A stretch of 64,000 nucleotides of DNA from Streptomyces paradoxus (GTDB taxonomy: Bacteria; Actinomycetota; Actinomycetes; Streptomycetales; Streptomycetaceae). The first letter of the stretch is position 1. Each line of letters begins with the position of its first letter. Positions 58,307 to 64,000 of the stretch are shown here, one piece after another. The DNA lies in the NCBI RefSeq assembly GCF_014202475.1, contig NZ_JACHGV010000001.1, positions 1 through 64,000 on the forward strand, read 5' to 3'. A model generated the notes under the pieces. The model did not search any database and was not told the origin of the DNA. It worked only from the letters and a program-made list of their open reading frames with translations. A program made the position numbers and the translations under genes.

Positions 58307-59506
58307 TCAGGCGACCTCGAACAGTCCGGCTGCGCCCATTCCGCCGCCGATGCACATGGAGATCACCACATACCGAACGCCGCGGCGCTTGCCCTCGATG
58401 AGGGCATGCCCCACCAGTCGGGCGCCGGTCATGCCGTACGGGTGGCCGACCGAGATCGCGCCGCCGTCGACGTTGAACCGCTCCGGGTCGATGTGCAGTT
58501 CGTCGCGGCAGTACAGCGCCTGGGAGGCGAAGGCCTCGTTGAGTTCCCACAGGCCGATGTCGTCGATGGTGAGGTTGTGCTGCTTCAGCAGCTTCGGGAT
58601 GGCGAAGACCGGGCCGATGCCCATCTCGTCCGGCGCACACCCGGCAACGGTCATACCCCGGTAGACGCCCAGCGGTTCCAGGCCGCGGCGCTCGGCCTCC
58701 TTCGCCTCCATCAGCACCGAGGCCGACGCCCCGTCCGACAGCTGCGAGGAGTTGCCCGCCGTCACGCTGGAGTGCGCGCTCACCTGCCCGTCGGGCAGCA
58801 CCGGCGCCAGGCCGGCCAGGCCGTCGAGGGTGGTCGACGCGCGGTTGCCCTCGTCCCGGGTCAAGGTGACCTCTTCGTCCCGTACTTCCCCGGATTGCTT
58901 GTCGAGGACCTTCTTGACGCTGCTGAGCGCGACGATCTCCTGGTCGAACCGGCCGGCGTCCTGCGCCGCCGCGGTGCGCTGCTGTGACAGCAGCGCGAAC
59001 TCGTCCTGGCGCTCCCGGCTCACGCCGTAGCGCTCGGCGACGATCTCCGCCGTCTGCAGCATCGGCAGGTAGATGCCCGGCTTGTGCTCGACCAGCCAGG
59101 GATCCGTCATGCGGTGGGTGTTCATGTGGTCGTTCTGGACCAGGGAGATCGACTCGACACCGCCGCCGACGGCGACCTGCATGCCGTCCGTGACGATCTG
59201 CTTGGCGGCCGTCGCCATGGCCATCAGGCCCGACGAGCACTGCCGGTCGATCGACATCCCCGACACGGTGTCCGGAAGTCCGGCCCGCAGAGCGGCCTGA
59301 CGCGCCACGTTGAACCCGGAGGACCCTTGCTGCACGGCGCAGCCGAAGATGACGTCCTCGACCTCGCCTCCCTCGAGACCGGCGCGCCGCACCGCGTGTG
59401 AAAGGGCGTGGGCGGCGAGTTTCTGGGCCTGGGTGTCGTTGAACGCGCCGCGGTAGGCCTTTCCGATCGGCGTCCGTGCCGTCGAAACGATGACTGCTTC
59501 CCTCAT
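58307..59506 (-). CDS. Acetyl-CoA acetyltransferase / 3-ketoacyl-CoA thiolase
   Basis: A 399-residue thiolase. The acyl-accepting Cys90 is in [10 protein letters not shown], the other motifs are [27 protein letters not shown] (His) and [13 protein letters not shown] (Cys). It cleaves a 3-ketoacyl-CoA with CoA as the last step of a beta-oxidation round. The start at 59506 fits [20 protein letters not shown]; a longer frame to 59641 is not used. A promoter-operator unit with the same layout as at 55104 lies 199-228 bases upstream. Confidence 0.92.
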   Translation of the reverse strand: MREAVIVSTARTPIGKAYRGAFNDTQAQKLAAHALSHAVRRAGLEGGEVEDVIFGCAVQQGSSGFNVARQAALRAGLPDTVSGMSIDRQCSSGLMAMATAAKQIVTDGMQVAVGGGVESISLVQNDHMNTHRMTDPWLVEHKPGIYLPMLQTAEIVAERYGVSRERQDEFALLSQQRTAAAQDAGRFDQEIVALSSVKKVLDKQSGEVRDEEVTLTRDEGNRASTTLDGLAGLAPVLPDGQVSAHSSVTAGNSSQLSDGASASVLMEAKEAERRGLEPLGVYRGMTVAGCAPDEMGIGPVFAIPKLLKQHNLTIDDIGLWELNEAFASQALYCRDELHIDPERFNVDGGAISVGHPYGMTGARLVGHALIEGKRRGVRYVVISMCIGGGMGAAGLFEVA

Positions 59507-59704
59507 GTCGCCTCGCTGTTTCCTGTCGCCCCGGTTCGTCCGGGGACTCCGGGGTCGAAACTCCGAGCTCCGTGAGCCGGGCTCGATTGCCGATGGACGG
59601 TGCCGTACGCCAACTGCCGTGCGGATATGGCTCATGACCATCTCCTCGGGTGATCCGAGGACATGTCATGGCCGCAGGGGTGACAGGTATCGGCCTTCCG
59701 ACCG

Positions 59705-59733
59705 GTTATATTTGAATTCGACGTCAGGTTCAA
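59705..59733 (-). promoter_or_regulatory. Promoter and TetR operator of the thiolase-HAD operon
   Basis: Minus strand: -35 TTGAAC (59728-59733), 17-base spacer, -10 TATAAC (59705-59710). The element TTGAATTCGACGTCAGG, then TTCAA (59712-59733) matches the 55111 operator in 20 of 22 positions. The leader to the thiolase ATG is about 190 bases. Confidence 0.72.
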
Positions 59734-59804
59734 CCTTCGCGCGCCCTTGACAGCCCCTCCCCGTACCGCAAGGGTACCGACCAGTCGGTACGAAGGGGTG
59801 GATC

Positions 59805-60686
59805 GTGACTCAGCTGAGCATCTCCACGCATGCGGGCGTGTTCGACGCGATCGCGGCCGGTCCCGCCGAGGGCCGCCCGGTGCTCTTGCTGCACGGATTC
59901 CCGCAGACGGGGGTGGTGTGGCGGCGGCAGATCGAGGCGTTGGCCGCGCACGGCTACCGGGTGGTGGCACCCGACCAGCGGGGGTACTCCCCCGGGGCCC
60001 GCCCCCAGCGGCCCGAGGACTATCGGATCAGCCATCTCGTCGACGACGTCGTGGCGATCACGGAGGAACTGGGCTGGGCGACGTTCGACCTGGTCGGCCA
60101 CGACTGGGGCGGCGCGGTGGCCTGGTGGACGGCTGATGCCCACCACGGCCGCGTGCGCACCCTCACGGTCGTCTCGACCCCGCACCCCGGCGCCCTGGCC
60201 ACCACCCTGCGCACGGATGAGGACCAGCGCAGTCGCTCGCACTACATGATCGACTGGCGCGAAACGCCCACGACCGAAGAGCGCATGCTGGCCGACGACG
60301 CCCAAGAGCTTCGCGATTTCTACGCCGGAAAGGTCCCGCAGGACAGTGCGGACGCCTATGTGCGTCACCTGTCCCAGCCTGGCGCTCTCACCGCTGCGCT
60401 GAACTGGTACCGCGCCGGCCGCCCCGACGGCGCGATCGGCGTCATCGACGTTCCCACGCTGTACGTCTGGAGCACGGACGACAGCGCGTTCGGCCCGGCA
60501 GCCGCGCAGGAGACCGAGCGATGGGTCAAGGGGCCGTACCGATTCGAGACCCTCCAAGGCGTCAGCCACTGGATCCCCGAGGAAGCGCCCGAGCCGCTGA
60601 GCCACTTGCTGCTCGACCATCTCCGAGCGCACGGCGAGTACTCGAACCGCAGCGAAAACGCTGTCGTCGACCCTCAGGAAAGGTGA
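59805..60686 (+). CDS. Epoxide hydrolase-like alpha/beta hydrolase
   Basis: A 293-residue alpha/beta hydrolase. The oxyanion motif HGFP is at residues 30-33 and the nucleophile is Asp100 in LVGHDWGGAVAWW, which points to epoxide hydrolase or haloalkane dehalogenase chemistry rather than esterase. The acid is likely in VWSTDDSAFG and the His in LQGVSHWIPEEAP. The start is GTG 59805 after GAAGGGG. It is divergent from the thiolase promoter. The next gene follows 5 bases after its stop and is probably co-transcribed. Confidence 0.87.
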   Translation: MTQLSISTHAGVFDAIAAGPAEGRPVLLLHGFPQTGVVWRRQIEALAAHGYRVVAPDQRGYSPGARPQRPEDYRISHLVDDVVAITEELGWATFDLVGHDWGGAVAWWTADAHHGRVRTLTVVSTPHPGALATTLRTDEDQRSRSHYMIDWRETPTTEERMLADDAQELRDFYAGKVPQDSADAYVRHLSQPGALTAALNWYRAGRPDGAIGVIDVPTLYVWSTDDSAFGPAAAQETERWVKGPYRFETLQGVSHWIPEEAPEPLSHLLLDHLRAHGEYSNRSENAVVDPQER

Positions 60687-60691
60687 CCCCC

Positions 60692-61513
60692 ATGGAGACT
60701 GCGCATGCGGCCTGGCGCCGCCTCGAGCCCGTACACGCCATGATCTACTTCGCCCCTGAGGCAAGGCGACGGTACGCGGAGCTCGGCCTGAGCGGACGCG
60801 CCGGCTACTTCGCCTTCCGCAGCGCCGCCTTCGGCCGAGCCTCCGCCGAGCTGGTCATCTCCACCTTCTACAACTTCAACCCCGATGTCGTACGGCAGGC
60901 GGTCGACGGGGTCTGGGAGACGGCGACGCCGCAGCAGGTGCTGGACGCGCGGTACGCCGCGGCGGGCGAGGCTCTGCGGCGGGCGAAAGTGCACGAACTG
61001 CCCTACCTGAGCGAGGTCCTGACACTGACCCGCCGGGCGGCCGAGGCGGCCCGCGAACACGCACAGGGCCGCCCACTGTTCGCCGCGCATGCCGCACTGC
61101 CTTGGCCGCAGGAGCCGGTGCTGCAGCTGTGGCATGCCCAGACACTGCTCCGGGAGTTCCGCGGAGACGGGCACGTGGCCTGCCTGCTGAGCGAGGGCGT
61201 CGGCGGCTTGGAAGCCCTGATCCTGCACGCCGCCACCGGTGACGTACCCGTCGACTTCCTCAAAGCCAGCCGCGCATGGCCCGAGGAGGAGTGGACCGCC
61301 GCCGAGGAGCGCCTGCGCGAGCGAGGTCTCCTGGACGGCGACTCCCTCAGCCCGGAAGGCGCGACCCTGCGCCGACACATCGAGGACCGCACCGACCACC
61401 TGGCCCTTCCCGCCTACGCCGCACTGGGTGAAGCCGACTGTGAGCGGCTCGCCGACCTCGCGACCCCCTTCGGCCGCGCCGTCGTCGAAGCCGGCCTTCT
61501 CAAGGTCGGCTGA
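60692..61513 (+). CDS. SCO6745-family protein
   Basis: A 273-residue helical protein of the actinomycete SCO6745 family. Conserved-looking parts are MIYFAPEARRRYAELGLSGR, GYFAFRSAAFGRASAELVIS, FYNFNPDVVRQAVDGVWETA and RGDGHVACLLSEGVGGLEA-like VACLLSEGVGGLEALILHAA. The C-terminal half resembles a winged-helix module (WTAAEERLRERGLLDGDSLS, LRRHIEDRTDHLA), so DNA or ligand binding is possible. Start at 60692 with AAAGG before it. The function is unknown; the operon with the epoxide hydrolase-like gene is the only clue. Confidence 0.75.
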   Translation: METAHAAWRRLEPVHAMIYFAPEARRRYAELGLSGRAGYFAFRSAAFGRASAELVISTFYNFNPDVVRQAVDGVWETATPQQVLDARYAAAGEALRRAKVHELPYLSEVLTLTRRAAEAAREHAQGRPLFAAHAALPWPQEPVLQLWHAQTLLREFRGDGHVACLLSEGVGGLEALILHAATGDVPVDFLKASRAWPEEEWTAAEERLRERGLLDGDSLSPEGATLRRHIEDRTDHLALPAYAALGEADCERLADLATPFGRAVVEAGLLKVG

Positions 61514-61721
61514 CCGTCACCTCTCCCCTCCGCCTCGTGCATCATCGGCTGGAACTGCCGGTCATGCCCTGAGAGAGGCGGCGTGCCACGGCCGCGGAGG
61601 GGGGATGTCGTGTGCTCGGTGCCGCGGCCGGACGGCAAAACCGCCGAACAGCTCCTCAGCCTGCGGGCGCTCCATGTCGCTCCAGGCGCGGTGCTTCGCT
61701 CGGCTCAAGCATTCCCACAGG

Positions 61722-62687
61722 TCAGCGCACTCTTCCACGCGGTTTCAGCGGCACCGGCGGCAGCTCCGGAGCAGGCAGCGGGGCGCCGTCGTACCCTTTC
61801 ACCTCGCCGAACCGGGTCCCCTCCATCCAGTCCTGCCGCGCCTGCTCGATCTCCCCCTGCGTCCGTCCGATCCAGTTCCAGAACATGATCAGTTCCTCCT
61901 CGAACGGCTCGCCGCCCAGGAGCATCAGGTTCGCGTCCGACTCCGCCCGCAAGGGCAGTTCACCGCGGCCGCAGCCGAGGTACAGCATGGAGCCGGGGAG
62001 GACGGGGACGCCGTCGACGTGGGCCTCGCCGGACATGGAGAGCACGGCGTACTCGAAGTCCGGCTCCAGCGGCAGGCGTACGTCCGCGCCCCGGGTCAGG
62101 GCCAGGTCGGCGCCGACGATCGGGGTGTAGGCCGTGCCGGGTGAGGTGGCGCCGTCGAGGTCGCCGAGGATCAGCGTGGCCGTGAGGCCGGGTGCGGCGA
62201 CGACCGGCAGGTCGGCGTGGTGCTCGAAACGCGGCTCGGTGTGGCGGTGGCTGTCGGGGAGCGCTACCCAGAGCTGCGCGCCGTGCAGGAAGCGGGCGTG
62301 CGAGCGCGGGCTCTCCTCCGAGTGGCTGATGGCCCGGCCGGAGGTCATCAGGCCGAGTTCGCGCGGGCGGATGGTCTGGAGGCTGCCCGTGGAGTCGCGG
62401 TGCAGCACCTCCCCCTCGTGCAGCCAGCTCACGGTCTGCAGACCCATGTGGGGGTGCGGCGGCACCTGCATACCGGGCTCGTCGGCGATGTCGTCGGGAC
62501 CGTAGTGGTCGACGAAGCACCAGGCTCCGATCATCCGGCGGCCGAGGTTGGGCAGCAGCCGGCGGACCTCGCTGGACTCCCCCAGCTTCACCCGGCGGGG
62601 GCTGAGGAGTTCACGCACCGGCTCCGCCACCACGAAGCCACGGCCACCGCACAGGGAGGGGGCCGCCTCGCGCTCAAGATTGCTCAT
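61722..62687 (-). CDS. Pirin family protein
   Basis: A 321-residue bicupin of the pirin family. The metal site is VPPHPHMGLQTVSWLHEGEV with HSEESPRS later in the N-terminal cupin (ISHSEESPRSHARFLHG). Some pirins act as quercetin dioxygenases or as redox-sensitive regulators. The start at 62687 gives MSNLEREAAP; three residues upstream are not needed. It is divergent from a MarR gene, with a perfect palindrome between them, so it is probably repressed by that MarR. Confidence 0.9.
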   Translation of the reverse strand: MSNLEREAAPSLCGGRGFVVAEPVRELLSPRRVKLGESSEVRRLLPNLGRRMIGAWCFVDHYGPDDIADEPGMQVPPHPHMGLQTVSWLHEGEVLHRDSTGSLQTIRPRELGLMTSGRAISHSEESPRSHARFLHGAQLWVALPDSHRHTEPRFEHHADLPVVAAPGLTATLILGDLDGATSPGTAYTPIVGADLALTRGADVRLPLEPDFEYAVLSMSGEAHVDGVPVLPGSMLYLGCGRGELPLRAESDANLMLLGGEPFEEELIMFWNWIGRTQGEIEQARQDWMEGTRFGEVKGYDGAPLPAPELPPVPLKPRGRVR

Positions 62688-62770
62688 GGCGCACAACCTA
62701 GTGCGGCACGAGGGCCTGCGTCAGCGTCACGTTCGGGCCGCGCCGCGGGCGCCTGAAAAATAGTAGCCAT

Positions 62771-62789
62771 GTACATAGTAGCTATGTAC
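62771..62789. promoter_or_regulatory. MarR operator between pirin and MarR genes
   Basis: GTACATAG-TAG-CTATGTAC is a perfect inverted repeat (8-3-8). It overlaps a direct repeat of 15 bases beginning near 62760 (TAGTAGCCATGTAC and TAGTAGCTATGTAC). It lies 11 bases before the MarR start and 84 before the pirin start. Confidence 0.7.
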
Positions 62790-62799
62790 TGTATTCGTC

Positions 62800-63282
62800 A
62801 TGAGCAACGGTACCGAAGGCGCGACGCCCGGCTTCCTGGTGTGGCGGCTGGCGATGAAATGGCGGGTCGCGGTCGACCGCGCTCTGGCCCCGCTGGGCCT
62901 CACGCACGCGCAGTACTCGCTGGTCGCCTCGCTGCACGGCATGCAGCACTCCGGCGAACGGCCCAGCCAGCGCCGCCTCGCCGATCGCACCGGCCTGGAG
63001 CCGCTCTACGTGTCGAAGCTGGCCCGCGCCCTGGAGAGCGCCGGGCTCGTGGAGCGCACCCGGGACCCGCGCGACCCGCGCGCGGTGCAGCTCGCCCTCA
63101 CCGAGCAGGGCCGCGAGGTCACCCGGCGGGCGATCACGGTCGTCCACGGACTCCTCCAGCAGCTCCTGGGCCCGCTCGGCGGACTCGACAGCCCGCGCAC
63201 ACGGGAGTTCACACGCGAGCTGACGGCCCTGCTCGACGCACCTCTTGAACCCTTCAGCGAGAACGAGACGGAGCAGTCATGA
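62800..63282 (+). CDS. MarR-family transcriptional regulator
   Basis: A 160-residue winged-helix regulator: GLTHAQYSLVASLHGMQHSG, RRLADRTGLEPLYVSKLARA (recognition helix) and RDPRDPRAVQLALTEQGREV (wing). MarR proteins bind palindromes and respond to phenolics or oxidants. The palindrome at 62771 is the likely site for autoregulation and control of pirin. Its stop overlaps the next start as ATGA. Confidence 0.9.
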   Translation: MSNGTEGATPGFLVWRLAMKWRVAVDRALAPLGLTHAQYSLVASLHGMQHSGERPSQRRLADRTGLEPLYVSKLARALESAGLVERTRDPRDPRAVQLALTEQGREVTRRAITVVHGLLQQLLGPLGGLDSPRTREFTRELTALLDAPLEPFSENETEQS

Positions 63283-63746
63283 CCACGACCACCACCACAC
63301 CCCCCGTCAGCCCCCGCGACATCGCCCTGGCCCATTACGCCGGCCGCGCCCTCCTGCAGCGGGTGCTGGACCGGCACGGCATGACCTTCGAGCAGTCCGT
63401 CACCCTCCGCCTCGCCGCGATCGCCGACAGCCCGGTCGGGCGCGGGCAGCTCGTCGACGGTGTCACCGAGGCGCTGCGGATCGACGCCGGGGAGGTGCAC
63501 GTCGTGCTCGACGAGCTGATCGCCGCGCGGCTGCTGGCCCCGGACGGGGAGGCGGAGGTGCGGATCACGGACGCCGGGCGCGAGCTGTACGCCACGACCT
63601 CCGGCGAGACGGCACCCCTCACCGCGCGGATCTACGACGGCATCCCGGCGGAGGACCTGGCCGTCACGGGCCGCGTGCTGACTCTGCTCACCGAGCGGTA
63701 CGGCGCGGAACTGGCCACCCCGACCCGCTGGGGACTCTGCCCCTGA
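63279..63746 (+). CDS. MarR-like winged-helix protein, partner of the MarR gene
   Basis: A 155-residue protein with a poly-Thr start and a winged-helix-like layout: FEQSVTLRLAAIADSPVGRG, QLVDGVTEALRIDAGEVHVV and LLAPDGEAEVRITDAGRELY. It looks like a diverged MarR fold, as proteins encoded just after MarR genes in Streptomyces often do. Translation is coupled to the MarR gene. The function is unknown; heterodimer formation with the MarR is possible. Confidence 0.75.
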   Translation: MTTTTTTPPVSPRDIALAHYAGRALLQRVLDRHGMTFEQSVTLRLAAIADSPVGRGQLVDGVTEALRIDAGEVHVVLDELIAARLLAPDGEAEVRITDAGRELYATTSGETAPLTARIYDGIPAEDLAVTGRVLTLLTERYGAELATPTRWGLCP

Positions 63747-63803
63747 CACCTGCCGGAATACCGGACGGGCGGGTTCGGTTGTCGGCCTCGAAGGAGGCCC
63801 CGA

Positions 63804-64000
63804 GTGAACACCACGCAGGACACCACGTACTACGCCCACGGAACCCCGGCCGAGCGCTGGGAGCGCGCGCAGCTGTTCTTCGACGCCAAGGACTACGCCG
63901 CCGCCGCGCGCGTCCTGGTCGGGCTGGTCGAGGAGGTGCCCGAGCAGACCGGGCCCCGGCTGCTGCTGGCGCGCTCCTACTACCACTCCGCCCAACTGCA
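63804..64000 (+). CDS. Tetratricopeptide repeat protein, N-terminal part (runs off the window)
   Basis: A GTG at 63804 with GGAGG 9 bases before opens a frame to the window end: RWERAQLFFDAKDYAAAARV followed by LVGLVEEVPEQTGPRLLLAR is one TPR unit (helix A and B). Small TPR proteins of this kind are common in Streptomyces; the partner is unknown. Confidence 0.75.
   Translation, partial: MNTTQDTTYYAHGTPAERWERAQLFFDAKDYAAAARVLVGLVEEVPEQTGPRLLLARSYYHSAQL

Noticed and set aside
57657..59669. A 670-residue fusion containing the HAD domain
   Set aside because: The first 450 residues are the shadow of the thiolase gene; the HAD protein starts at 58304, two bases after the thiolase stop.

Overview
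The window is high-GC DNA with strong codon bias, GTG and TTG starts, many ATGA and GTGA stop/start overlaps, a conservon, a WhiB-type regulator and DUF families typical of actinomycetes. It is almost certainly a Streptomyces chromosome, probably an accessory or arm-like stretch, because intact operons alternate with many genes broken by internal deletions or frameshifts. No tRNA, rRNA or CRISPR array was seen.

Layout. 1-5.2 kb: start of moaA, then a PaoABCD/YagTSRQ-type molybdenum aldehyde oxidoreductase operon. 5.7-7.0 kb: alpha/beta hydrolase divergent from an HxlR regulator. 7.1-12 kb: an MFS remnant, then a stress-type operon (flavodoxin, SnoaL-like, DJ-1/PfpI, MoaF-like, XRE regulator) and a second paralogous XRE regulator; three matching upstream motifs suggest one regulon. 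12-19 kb: alcohol dehydrogenase, CPA1 antiporter and several membrane or hypothetical genes mixed with decayed genes. 19.3-22.7 kb: cysteine synthase-like enzyme and MFS transporter with a frameshifted DUF1015 gene. 22.8-24.4 kb: decayed copper locus (two DUF6153 proteins, a CsoR-type box, stubs of a secreted protein and of CopZ). 24.36-27.7 kb: remnant of an integrative/conjugative element (truncated integrase, WhiB, frameshifted DUF2637 gene with a dense GGGGACC repeat cluster, small proteins).

28.3-33.7 kb: a conservon (cvnA-D plus a CYP157-like P450 lacking the ExxR arginine) facing a CYP154-like P450. 34-41 kb: AraC regulator, catalase-family protein, DUF485/acetate symporter pair and a PAS-GAF-SpoIIE-ATPase phosphatase. 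41.2-48.1 kb: a complete branched-chain amino-acid-type ABC transporter with divergent PucR and TetR regulators. 48.3-59.5 kb: a fatty or hydroxy-acid catabolic cluster (thioesterase, three SDRs, APH-type kinase, acyl-CoA dehydrogenase, enoyl-CoA hydratase, TetR, acyl-CoA ligase, HAD hydrolase, thiolase). Its gene set resembles the parts of ACAD10/ACAD11 and the Pseudomonas lva pathway for 4-hydroxy acids. A palindrome with core GACGTC lies over putative promoters of its operons and of its TetR gene. 59.8-64 kb: epoxide hydrolase-like protein, SCO6745-family protein, pirin, MarR regulator and the start of a TPR protein.
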